Source: CAZTTG01 sp964615935
Lineage (GTDB): Bacteria > Planctomycetota > UBA1135 > GCA-002686595
DNA length: 64,000 nucleotides
Assembly (NCBI GenBank): GCA_964615935.1
Contig: CAZTTG010000008.1
Span: forward strand, 1 to 64,000
Reading direction: 5' to 3'
Position 1 is the stretch's first letter, and each line of letters opens with the position of its first letter. A program made the position numbers and the translations under genes. This document shows, piece by piece, positions 55,974 through 64,000 of this stretch. The notes below the pieces were generated by a model, which saw only the letters and a list, made by a program, of their open reading frames with translations, was not told where the DNA came from and ran no database searches.

Positions 55974-57901
55974 AGCGAGGCCTCGCTCACCTTGGCGCCG
56001 CCCCAGTCGTGCTCGCCGGAGAAGGCCACGATCGCCTGGTAGCGGCTCCTGCGCTCGCCGAGGTAGTCGCGGATGGCGTGGAAGTACTGGAGCGCGCGTT
56101 CGATCCCATTGGTGACGACCATCGCCCGCGCCCGGCCGCCGATCTTGTTCCGGGCCAGGACCTGTCCGCAGAAGTGATCGACCATGATCTCGGCCTTGAG
56201 CCGGATGGCGTGCTCGTGGCCTTCGACGAAGCGGCGCAGCTTCTTCCGCGCCCTCTTGGCGTCGAACTCGGGGTCGTCCTCGACCGTCTTGGCCAGCCGG
56301 TAGTAGCTCTCCACCGGAGTGTAGTGCTTCAGCACGTCCAGGATGAAGCCCTCCTGGATGGCCTGCTTCATGGTGTAGCTGTGAAAGGGCTGGTGCTTGA
56401 TGGTTCCGTCGGCCTGCGGATCGGGGGCGCCGAAGATCTCCAGCGTCTTGTTCTTGGGAGTGGCTGTGAACGCGAAGTAGCTGGCGTTGGGTAGGAGCTT
56501 GCGCGACTCCATGATCCGGTTGATCCGATCCTCGAAGGTCTCGTCTTCATCCTCCTCGCCCGCCTCCGAGAGCGCCTGCGCCATGGCCGCGCTGGTCTTT
56601 CCCCCCTGGCTGGAGTGGGCCTCGTCGATGATGATGGCGAAGCTGCGTCCGCGCTGCTCGTTTCCGATCTCGTCGAGGATGAAGGGGAACTTCTGTACCG
56701 TCGAGATGATGATCTTCTTACCGTGCTCGATGAACTTGCGCAGGTCACCGGACCGCTCGGCGTGGCCCACCGTCGCGCTGACCTGGGCGTACTGCCGGAT
56801 CGTGTCGCGGATCTGCCGGTCGAGGATCACCCGGTCGGTGACGACGATGATCGAGTCGAAGACCCGTTTCTCGTCCTTCTCCAGCCCGATGAGCTGGTGC
56901 GCCAGCCAGGCGATCGAGTTGGACTTGCCGCTGCCGGCCGAGTGCTGGATCAGGTACCTCTGGCCCGCACCGGCGGCTCCCGCATCGGCCAGGAGGTCCC
57001 GCACCACGTCGAGCTGGTGGTAGCGCGGCCATATCTGAGCCTTCTTCTTGCGGCCGGTCTTCTCGTCCTTCGCCTCCACCACCTGGGCGTAGTCCTCGAG
57101 GATGTTGGTCAAGCTCTGGCGGGTCAGCACTTCCCGCCACAGGTAGTCGGTCCTGAGGCCGTCCGGGTTGGGCGGGTTGCCCGCTCCGTCGTTCCACCCG
57201 CGGTTGAAGGGCAGGAACCACGATGCCTTGCCCTTCAATTGCGTGCAGAATCGCACCTCGTGGTCATCCACCGCGAAGTGCGCCACGCAGCGGCCGAGCT
57301 CGAAGAGCCTCTCCCGCGGGTCGCGGTCCTTCTTGTACTGCCAGACGGCGTCGTCCACCGTCTGCTTGGTGAGGCTGTTCTTCAGCTCGAAGGTGGCGAT
57401 GGGCAGGCCGTTGATGAAGAGTCCTATGTCGAGGGCGAGCCGGCTCTCGTCGCGGCTGTAGCGCAGTTGCCGCGAGACCGAGAAGCGGTTGGCCTCGAAG
57501 AGGGCCCTGGCCTTCTCGTTTCCCGCCGAGGGCGTGCCGTAGAAGAGGTCGAGGTCGTGCGCCCCGTGCTTGATCCCGTGGCGCAGTACGTCGATGGTGC
57601 CGCGCTTGCTGATCTCGCCCTGCAGCCGGGCCAGGAGCTTGCGCCTTGTCGGGCCGTCCTCTCCGAGGGCGAGCGACTCGGCCGCCTCCGGCTGGGTATC
57701 GCTCAGGAAGACCTGGAGCTGGGCCCGGTCCACGCAGTATTCCCGGTCGTAGTCATGCGGATTCCCGCCGGTCCAGCCGACCCCGCCGTAGCCCGCCTCC
57801 GGCTCGGCGACCACGCCCGCCTTGGGCGGCTCGCAGGGGTGTCCGGCCAGCGCCGTGCAGATGAGCCGTTCGAGACCGCGTTCGGAGGTGTCGGTCGTCA
57901 T
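55974..57901 (-). pseudogene. hsdR: HsdR N-terminal part (nuclease and helicase), interrupted
   Basis: Type I restriction subunit R. ATG 57901 overlaps the Fic-part stop by four bases (ATGA). The PD-(D/E)xK site is LALDIGLFINGLPIATFELK, with Asp in LALDIG and ELKNS. The helicase has Walker A HSAGSGKSNS, DEAH in IIDEAHSSQGG and motif III FTATPKNKT. Authentic sequence ends at SEASLN; the ORF then reads into the inserted element and stops at 55952. HsdR is the DNA translocase and cutter of the complex; this allele would give a product lacking motifs V-VI and the C-terminal contact region. Confidence 0.9.
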
Positions 57902-58473
57902 GCGGATCCTCCGTCACAGAGCAGGTGGGTGACGATGCGCGTGAGGACGTCCATCTCCTGCGGTCGGCTTTCGGCGATCATCAGGGTCATGGCCACCAGC
58001 GTGGCGTTGGAGATCAAGGCCTGGCCGTCGCCGGAGATGAGGGCGCCGTTGCGCTCCAGGAACCAGAGGAAGAGCGCCGCCGCGATCCGCTTGTTGCCGT
58101 CGACGAAGGCGTGGTTCTTGACCAGGAAGTAGAGCAGGTGGGCGGCCTTCTCCTCGAGGCTGGGGTAGACCTCCTCGCCCCCTGCGGTCTGCATGACCGC
58201 GCCCAGGGCGCTCGCGAGCCCCTTGTCCTTCTCCACGCCAAAGACCGCCGACTCGCTGAAGCGGGAGCGCAGCCGGTCCACGATGCGCAGCGCTTCGTCG
58301 TATTCCAGGGGGTGGGTGAGCGCGCCCCGCGCCGGGGCCCTGCCCACCCGCTGGTGGTCGTAGTCGTCGAGCAGCTCCAGTGCGCGGTTGTAGTCGCCGA
58401 CCACCACCAGCAGCGCCTTGGCCTCATCTCCGGAGAGATCGCGCCGCTTCGCGGTGTCGGCGATGAGCCGCAC
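57898..58473 (-). CDS. Fic/Doc-type domain, downstream half of a RhuM-Fic protein split by an in-frame TAG
   Basis: A 191-residue Fic-type region with the active-site loop NHAFVDGNKRIAAALF (HxFxDGNKR), preceded by EEKAAHLLYFLVK. It is in the same frame as the RhuM part upstream; between the two lies one TAG codon and then ARLKDLNRAV, matching the normal linker of single-chain RhuM/Fic proteins. GTG 58473 could serve as a secondary start. Fic proteins usually transfer AMP or phosphate groups to proteins. RhuM/Fic genes are often found inside type I restriction loci; their role there is not established. Confidence 0.82.
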   Translation of the reverse strand: MRLIADTAKRRDLSGDEAKALLVVVGDYNRALELLDDYDHQRVGRAPARGALTHPLEYDEALRIVDRLRSRFSESAVFGVEKDKGLASALGAVMQTAGGEEVYPSLEEKAAHLLYFLVKNHAFVDGNKRIAAALFLWFLERNGALISGDGQALISNATLVAMTLMIAESRPQEMDVLTRIVTHLLCDGGSA

Positions 58474-58500
58474 CGCACGGTTCAGGTCCTTCAGGCGCGC

Positions 58501-58893
58501 CTAGTTGACCGTGTAGCCCTGCAGGACGTGCTCGCGCAGCACCCGGGTGGCCCAGATGCGGAACTGGGTGCCGCGCTTCGAGTTGACGCGATAGCCGACG
58601 GAGATGATGGCGTCGAGGTTGTAGTACGCGACCTCGCGGGTGACCTGCCGGCCGCCCTCCATCTGAACTGTTGCATTTTGTGCAACAGTTGCCCCCCGCT
58701 TCAACTCCCCTTCCTGGAAGACCTTATGGAGGTGTCGGGAGATGACGGACTTGTCCCGCTCGAACAGCGCGGCCATCTGGTTGAGGCTGAGCCAGAGGCT
58801 CTCCCGGTCCAGGCGGACGTCTAGCTCGACCGTGCCGTCGGGGGCCTGGTAGAGGACGATCTCGCCACGGGCGGGGTCGCAGAAGGGGGTCAT
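58501..58893 (-). CDS. RhuM-like domain, upstream half of a RhuM-Fic protein ending at a TAG codon
   Basis: A 130-residue protein matching the N-terminal region of RhuM-family proteins: VELDVRLDRESLWLSLNQMA, LFERDKSVISRHLHKVFQEG, YYNLDAIISVGYRVNS and RGTQFRIWATRVLREHVLQGY. It ends GYTVN-TAG exactly where family members continue GYT(I/V)N-E-x-RLK. The TAG (58501-58503) would be one base from GAG (Glu). The ATG overlaps the hsdS-fragment stop by four bases. The family is annotated as a virulence protein, but its biochemical activity is unclear. Confidence 0.82.
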   Translation of the reverse strand: MTPFCDPARGEIVLYQAPDGTVELDVRLDRESLWLSLNQMAALFERDKSVISRHLHKVFQEGELKRGATVAQNATVQMEGGRQVTREVAYYNLDAIISVGYRVNSKRGTQFRIWATRVLREHVLQGYTVN

Positions 58894-59414
58894 GAGTCGA
58901 CCTCCTCGAGGGTGGAGTCGAGATTGCCGAGACTCACCTCGGAGCCCGGGTCGAAGGCGTCGTCCGGTTCGTCATCTGCGACCTGCGGATCGATTTCGGG
59001 CAGCACAGCCGCCGCCTCGCGCGCGTCCAACTTGCCGGTCACCACGTCGTTGACAAGACGTCCGTAGTACTCGCCAAGCAGGCCTATCTCCCTCTGAGCA
59101 GCCTCAATTGCATGATCGCAACGCGAGGATGCTGCGCGCATGCAGGATAGGATCTCAGCCTGCTCTGAAGCTGGCGGAATCGGCACTGCAATCTCACGAA
59201 CCCAAGTGCAGTTCAGATGAGGATGCAGTGCCCCGGTTTGCACGCGCTTCAGGCTCTCGTACCCATACCTCGAGCGAAGTACGAGATCGAGAAAGTCGCC
59301 CGTTACAATCCTCGGATCCGTCCTGATGATGATCAGCGCGTGGCAGCCGGAACCATCAAAACCCGGTGGGACCAAGGCAACCTGGCCGATATCACCGGTT
59401 TGCACTACGACCAC
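58890..59414 (-). pseudogene. hsdS: HsdS C-terminal fragment (second target-recognition half)
   Basis: Encodes ~174 residues of a type I specificity subunit: VVVVQTGDIGQVALVP (entry to a TRD), RSRYGYESLKRVQTGALHPHLNCTW and VPIPPASEQAEI followed by the conserved coiled coil (HAIEAAQREIGLLGEYYGRL, VVTGKLDARE). A normal HsdS has ~400 residues with two TRDs; the first half is missing. Its coding frame runs out of the truncated hsdM without a gap, in a different frame, so a deletion joined the two genes. The GTG at 59414 is a nominal start only. Confidence 0.85.
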
Positions 59415-60496
59415 AGGAAGAGCATCTGTCCGTCGCTGGAGCGTGTGACGAGCGAGTATTCGGGGTCGCCAGCGTGCTCGATCATGAAGCGCGAATCGCG
59501 CATCTCCTTCTTGCCGCCCATGCGCTCGAGGTCGCTCTTCCAGCTCTTGCCGTAGGGCGGATTGGAGAGCATGAAGTCGAACTCGCGGGAGGGGTAGGCG
59601 TCGTTGGAGAGGGTGGAGTGCTCCGGACCGCCGACGATGTTGTCCGCCGCGTCGCCGTCCCCCTTGAGCAGCAGGTCGGCCTTGCAGATGGCATAGGTCT
59701 CGGCGTTGATCTCCTGCCCGTAGAGGTGAGTCGCCACCTCCTTGCCGTGCTCGGCGGCGAGCTGCTGCAGGGTGTCCTCGGCCACCGTCAGCATGCCTCC
59801 GGTGCCGCAGGCGCCGTCGTAGAGCAGGTAGGTGCCCGACTCGATCCCCTCGGCGATGGGCAGGAAGATCAGCTTCGCCATCAGCCGGACGGCGTCGCGA
59901 GGGGTCCAGTGCTCGCCGGCCTCCTCGTTGTTCTCCTCGTTGAAGCGGCGCACCAGCTCCTCGAAGATCGTGCCCATGCCGTGGTTGTCGAGGCCCGGGT
60001 GCTTCATCGAGCCGTCGCCGTTCAGCACCGGGTGGGGGCTCAGGTTGATCTCCGGCGAGGTGAGCTTCTCGATCAGCGTGCCCAGCGCATCGGCCTTGGA
60101 CAGCCGCGAGATCTGGTTGCGAAACTCGAAGTTCTCGAGGATGTCCTGCACGTTGGGCGAGAAACCGTCCAGGTAGGCCTCGAAATCGGACTTGAGCTGC
60201 TGGCGACTCGCGCGAGCCTTCAGGTCGCGCAGGGTGAACTTCGAGGTGTTGTAGAAGGCCTGCCCCGCCTCCTGGCGTAGAGCCGGGTCCTGCTCGACGA
60301 TTCCGGACTCGTCGAGCTTCACCTTCATGTCCAGCACGGCCTGCTTGCTCCCCTCCAGCACCGCATCGAGGCGGCGCAGGACGGTCATCGGCAGGATGAC
60401 GTCGCGGTACTTGCCGCGCACGTAGAGATCGCGCAGGACGTCGTCGGCGATGCCCCAGATGTAGCCAGCGATCCAGTTCAATCGACCCTGCTGCAT
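59405..60496 (-). pseudogene. hsdM: Truncated HsdM, type I DNA methyltransferase N-terminal part
   Basis: A 363-residue product. ATG 60496 has GGAG close upstream and the expected beginning (FIWGIADD-like: YIWGIADDVLRDLYVRGKYR). Motif I LYDGACGTGGML and motif IV NPPYG are present. The sequence stops at SDGQMLFL-WS, where family members continue for another 120-300 residues (SDGQMLFLxNM...). Beyond this point the DNA encodes the C-terminal half of HsdS. The product is unlikely to form an active complex. Confidence 0.87.
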
Positions 60497-60535
60497 TCCG
60501 TCTCCAAGATCATCCAAAGGCCCATATCTGCCCAA

Positions 60536-63079
60536 TCAAGTCGGCGCGCTCGTTGTCCCGCCCTCCCCCCGCCGGTGCACCGAGGCCCACACGTGCCGGT
60601 GCTCGTCGAGGTTGCGGGGGATCTGACGGCCCATCTCGAGGTCGAGCATGACCGTGGCGATCTCGTGGGGCCGCATTCGGAGCCGGAGCCGGCTCCAGGC
60701 GAGGTCGTCAGGGCCCCAGGGAGCCGGGGCGCTCTCGGGCGACAGCCGCTCCTGGACGCGACCGAGCAGATCGGTGCGCGCGGCCGCGGCCACCCGGCCG
60801 GGGACGCGCAGCTCGAAGTCGGCGGGCTCGCCGTTGCGCTCCACGAGACGCAAGACGAAGGGGTCGCGGACCTTCGACGCGAAGCCGTCCGAGGGGTGCC
60901 CGGCGGACCGGCGGCTCTCGCGGTGGAAGGAGGTCGGGACCACGCCCGGCGCGTCGATCCACGGGCCGCCGAAGGTGGCCGGCGGACCGTTCCCCCCCTC
61001 GCCGTCGCCGGTGATCGCGCCCACGCGGAAGAGGGCGGCGGAGTGCTGGCACTCGGCCGCCAACCGCGCGCGCTCCGCGCCGGTGAGCGGGCCGTGGGGC
61101 AGGACCCACAGGTCCGCGACGAAGAAGTCGCCGAAGTGGTCCTCGTCCCAGGGGTCGTACATGTTCAGGAGCTGCCGCACGCCGTCGTCGGTGCGGAAGA
61201 AACCCTGCGCGCCGTCGTGGACCACCAGGAGGCCCCGATCCGGCTCGCCCCCGCCGAGCAGGAGGTCGACGAAGCTCCAGGCGGTGAAGGGCCGGCGCAC
61301 GGTCTCGAAGACCTGGGGCGAGGTCATCCAGTCGCCGGTGGGGTACTTGCGCTGGTGGTCGCGGAGGGCGGCGATCTCGCTCGAGCCGAAGGGGTGGTCG
61401 TGCAGCAGGCGCAGGATCGGGAGGACCGGCTCGATGGCGGTCTGCAGCCCGGCGTGCATGCCGCCGTCGGGCCGCGTCAGGTTCTCGGCCTGGACGCGGA
61501 TCCACAGGGCGCGGTGCAGGGGCGAGAGGTCGTAGGTGACCCGCAGGAGGCTCCCGGCGCGGCCCTCGCGCACGGTGGCCAGCTGGGCGAAGTCCCCGTC
61601 GCGCTCGACCTCGAAGGAGACCGCCTCGAAGCGCTCGATCTGGCCCTGGCGCGTCATGGAGAGCTCGCCCAGGGGCCGGTCCGCGGAGAGGACGCCCTCG
61701 GGGAGCTCGCGGGAGCGCAGCTGGGTGACGACGCCCCGCTCGCGGTCCACCCGCACCTCCAGGTCCTCGCGCACCAGCCACACCGCGTCCTCCTCCTCGC
61801 GGATGGAGGCCTCGCCGTAGGGCAGGGGCTCCTCGACGTCGGGATCGACCACGCGCCAGCCGAAGGCGGGAACGTCGCGGGCGATGCCCTGATCGTGCAC
61901 CACGTCGCGGGCCCAGCCCAGGGGGTTGAAGACCAGGACGTGTCCGTCCGGCGCCCGCGCCCGGCGCGCGAGATGGTCCAAAGTGCGTTGCCAGACGTGG
62001 CCCGCCAGCCCCAGCGAGCGCTGCAGCGAGCGCTCGCCCACGAAGCCGCACATCCCCTCGCACTCGTGGTTGTCGTGGTGCTGACCGGCGAGCAGCTCGC
62101 GCCAGGCCTCCTCCAGCTCCCAGGTGGGGTAGACGTCCCAGGAGGGGTAGGGCCTCCCGAAGAGCCCGGCCACGGCCGAGACCGCCTCGGCCGAGAGGAG
62201 CTGCTCCTCGCACCAGCGCGACAGGCGCGGCACGTTGTCGCCGTTCTTGCCCAGGCTCATGCCGTGGAAGACGTCGTCCAGGCCGTAGCGCCGCACCGGT
62301 GGCTCGGGCCCCGCGGCCCGCAGTTCCTCGATCAGCTCGCCCAGGGTGCGGCAGCGCAGCTCGAAGCGCGGGTCGGACCGCAGCTCCTGGAGCCGCGGCA
62401 GGAGCAGCTCGCTGCGGCACATCCAGTCGGGCGAGGGGATGAGCTCGAGCCACTGCACCAGCGCCGGGTTCTCGAGCTTTTCCATCAGCCCGGACTCCAG
62501 GCGCCCCTCGAAGTCCTCGGGCCACTGGTGCAGGCAGAGGCGGTTGCGGGGGGTGGCCGGCAGGCGGGTGCCGTCCAGGCCCTCCCACTGGATCAGGCCG
62601 CACTCCTCCTCGGGAACCGTCGGCGTGTGCCAGGTCCACTGGAAGAAGAGCGAGGCGCCGGTGTAGCCGCAGCCCGCCAGGATCTGGGGGAGCTGGGGGA
62701 AGAAGTCGAACTCCTCCTCCCAGAAGGTCCGCGGCCAGACGCCCAAGAGGCGCCGCACCGCGCGCGCGCCGTACACCCGCTGGCGCACGTTGGACTCGCC
62801 GCCGCAGAACAACCCATACGGCTGTCCGTAGGAGCCCCCCACCACCTCGATGCGGCCCGACCGCACGGCCTCGCGCAGCTCGGCCAGGGCCTCGGGCGCC
62901 TCGGCGGCCATCTTCTCGTAGCCGATGCCGTCGAAGTTGACGTTGCCCCGCGCGCCGGTGGCCTCGCACAGCTCCAGCATGTCGCGCACCGAGCTGGGCA
63001 GCACGTCGTAGCCCCACATCCACTGCTGGCCGGACCAGTGCACGTGGTTGCCGAAGGTGTAGTAGAGCGGCTTGGCCAT
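60536..63079 (-). CDS. GH38-like alpha-mannosidase
   Basis: An 847-residue cytoplasmic enzyme (no signal peptide). ATG 63079 begins MAKPLYYTFGNHVHWSGQQW, the GH38-type N-terminus. Other family marks are GGSYGQPYGLFCGGES, WEEEFDFFPQLPQIL, AGQHHDNHECEG (GH38 normally has QHHD) and a long C-terminal beta-sandwich with WxxVYDPW-like NMYDPWDEDHFG. At the usual position of the nucleophile (WLPDTFGY in typical enzymes) the sequence is WEEEFDFF, so the Asp seems replaced by Glu, or a neighbouring Asp serves. A separate gene immediately beyond the end of the type I locus. Likely acts on alpha-mannosides or related glycans. Confidence 0.8.
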   Translation of the reverse strand: MAKPLYYTFGNHVHWSGQQWMWGYDVLPSSVRDMLELCEATGARGNVNFDGIGYEKMAAEAPEALAELREAVRSGRIEVVGGSYGQPYGLFCGGESNVRQRVYGARAVRRLLGVWPRTFWEEEFDFFPQLPQILAGCGYTGASLFFQWTWHTPTVPEEECGLIQWEGLDGTRLPATPRNRLCLHQWPEDFEGRLESGLMEKLENPALVQWLELIPSPDWMCRSELLLPRLQELRSDPRFELRCRTLGELIEELRAAGPEPPVRRYGLDDVFHGMSLGKNGDNVPRLSRWCEEQLLSAEAVSAVAGLFGRPYPSWDVYPTWELEEAWRELLAGQHHDNHECEGMCGFVGERSLQRSLGLAGHVWQRTLDHLARRARAPDGHVLVFNPLGWARDVVHDQGIARDVPAFGWRVVDPDVEEPLPYGEASIREEEDAVWLVREDLEVRVDRERGVVTQLRSRELPEGVLSADRPLGELSMTRQGQIERFEAVSFEVERDGDFAQLATVREGRAGSLLRVTYDLSPLHRALWIRVQAENLTRPDGGMHAGLQTAIEPVLPILRLLHDHPFGSSEIAALRDHQRKYPTGDWMTSPQVFETVRRPFTAWSFVDLLLGGGEPDRGLLVVHDGAQGFFRTDDGVRQLLNMYDPWDEDHFGDFFVADLWVLPHGPLTGAERARLAAECQHSAALFRVGAITGDGEGGNGPPATFGGPWIDAPGVVPTSFHRESRRSAGHPSDGFASKVRDPFVLRLVERNGEPADFELRVPGRVAAAARTDLLGRVQERLSPESAPAPWGPDDLAWSRLRLRMRPHEIATVMLDLEMGRQIPRNLDEHRHVWASVHRRGEGGTTSAPT

Positions 63080-63194
63080 GGGCGGGGCGTGCCTGGAGGC
63101 GAGGCCGAGCATAGCGGGCGCGCGGCGTGTACGACTAGAGTGTGCCCGAGGAACGGGATTCGTGCCCCCCCATGCGGTCGAGCGCGCGCCCCCC

Positions 63195-63200
63195 TAGAAT
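63195..63200 (+). promoter_or_regulatory. Candidate -10 element (TAGAAT) for Tricorn-like gene
   Basis: TAGAAT lies 36 bases before the ATG at 63237. It would give a leader of about 30 bases, which contains the ribosome site AAGGAAGGA. No clear -35 element. Confidence 0.35.
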
Positions 63201-63236
63201 CCAGCCCGCATCCGCGACGGAAAGGAAGGACCCCCC

Positions 63237-64000
63237 ATGCTGCACGGTCTCGCCCTCGCCCTGTGTCTGGCGACCCCCCTCCCCCTCCAGACGGTCGACA
63301 CCCGCGACACGCGCCTGCTGGCCCAGCCGGCGGCGAGCGGGACCCACGTGGCCTTCGTCTACGCCGATGACCTGTGGGCTTCGCGCCTGGACGGGAGCGA
63401 GGTGCGGCGCCTGACCACCCACGCCGGGATCGAGTCGAACCCGCGCTTCTCGCCCGACGGCCAGACGCTGGCCTTCAGCGCCCAGTACGACGGCAATACC
63501 GACGTCTACGTCGTGGGCGTGGAGGGCGGCGAGCCCCTGCGGCTCACCTGGCACCCGGGGCCCGACCTGGCCCAGGGCTTCTCGCCCGACGGCGCCGAGG
63601 TGCTCTTCACCTCCGCGCGCAGCGCGCACACGCGGCGCTTCCAGCAGCTCTTCGCGATCCCCGCCGAGGGCGGCCACCCGCGGCGGCTGCCGCTGCCCTC
63701 GGCCTTCAAGGCGGCCTGGTCCCCGGACGGGAACCACATCGCCTACCGGCCCCTGGCGGACGTCTTCGGGCAGTGGAAGAACTACCGCGGCGGCACGGCC
63801 GCGCGCATCTGGATCTACGACGTGCGCGACCACTCGATCGAGATGATCCCCCAGCCCGAGGGGCGCTGCAACGACACCGATCCCGCCTGGATCGGCGGGC
63901 GGGTGTACTTCCGCTCCGACCGCGAGGGCGAGTTCAACCTGTTCTCCTACGAGCGGGGCAGCGGGCAGGTGACCCGGCTCACCCGACACGGGGACTTCCC
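63237..64000 (+). CDS. Tricorn protease-like propeller protein (3' end outside window)
   Basis: Starts at ATG 63237, preceded by AAGGAAGGA, with a short signal peptide (MLHGLALALCLATPLPLQ). The 254 visible residues form WD40/PD40-type blades: HVAFVYADDLWASRLDGSE (in pieces VAFVYADDLW and ASRLDGSEVRRL), NPRFSPDGQTLAFSAQ, DVYVVGVEGGEPLRLTWHPG, WSPDGNHIAYRP and VYFRSDREGEFNLFSY. This is the N-terminal propeller of Tricorn-type tail-specific proteases; the PDZ and catalytic domains would lie beyond the window. Divergent from the alpha-mannosidase gene. Confidence 0.85.
   Translation, partial: MLHGLALALCLATPLPLQTVDTRDTRLLAQPAASGTHVAFVYADDLWASRLDGSEVRRLTTHAGIESNPRFSPDGQTLAFSAQYDGNTDVYVVGVEGGEPLRLTWHPGPDLAQGFSPDGAEVLFTSARSAHTRRFQQLFAIPAEGGHPRRLPLPSAFKAAWSPDGNHIAYRPLADVFGQWKNYRGGTAARIWIYDVRDHSIEMIPQPEGRCNDTDPAWIGGRVYFRSDREGEFNLFSYERGSGQVTRLTRHGDF

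Overview
This window comes from a very GC-rich bacterium whose gene content points to Planctomycetota. The clues are a protein kinase fused to a sulfatase-modifying-type domain, FG-GAP beta-propeller proteins, secreted subtilisins that share a Cys-rich C-terminal domain with an FG-GAP protein, a sulfatase, a sialate O-acetylesterase, a PQQ-type propeller with an embedded methyltransferase, and caspase-like and trypsin-like exported proteins. I recall the shared C-terminal domain (pattern YC...LC.PP...FC) from large secreted planctomycetal proteins, but no search was possible. Two runs of N (3762-3771 and 18532-18631) show that this is a draft or metagenome scaffold. The second gap is flanked by the same 55 bp on both sides.

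Layout. 1-16.7 kb holds mainly exported and surface functions: the end of a kinase/FGE-like fusion, an FG-GAP propeller, a PqqB-like hydrolase, a WVPG-repeat protein, a HELVH lipoprotein, a subtilisin with a clear terminator, a SLOG protein, a sialate O-acetylesterase, a methyltransferase, a YgfK-like iron-sulfur protein and a second FG-GAP propeller. 16.8-23.9 kb is a divergent regulatory locus. On the minus strand is an exported caspase / DUF4384-like / trypsin fusion split by the assembly gap. On the plus strand are a sigma factor, a membrane-anchored trypsin-fold protein that has lost all three catalytic residues, and a small secreted PPC-like protein.

24.0-30.6 kb is a tightly coupled minus-strand operon: XdhD-type dehydrogenase, SsnA-type amidohydrolase and two fold-type-II PLP enzymes. 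Three successive junctions overlap by 4 bp and all four genes start with GTG or TTG. With the YgfK-like gene at 13.3 kb it resembles the anaerobic purine/uric-acid degradation gene set (xdhD, ssnA, ygfK, ygeX) of gut bacteria. 30.8-37.5 kb is a three-gene plus-strand operon for a collagen-repeat protein, a sortilin/BNR-type propeller and a second subtilisin.

37.5-41.7 kb is an intact McrBC restriction pair. 41.9-54.6 kb carries a glycoside hydrolase, a HepT/MntA toxin-antitoxin pair, a cyclophilin, the PQQ-propeller/methyltransferase giant, an ABC exporter, and a coupled sulfatase-ribokinase pair. 54.7-60.5 kb is a decayed type I restriction locus: hsdM and hsdS are fused by a deletion, RhuM-Fic is cut by one in-frame TAG, and hsdR is interrupted by a 203-bp element with perfect 14-bp inverted repeats and a 5-bp target duplication. 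Removing 208 bp restores an hsdR reading frame of 1,000 residues. 60.5-64 kb holds a GH38-like alpha-mannosidase and the start of a Tricorn-type propeller protein.

No tRNA, rRNA or CRISPR array was recognised. Most long antisense ORFs are GC-driven shadows and are left out.
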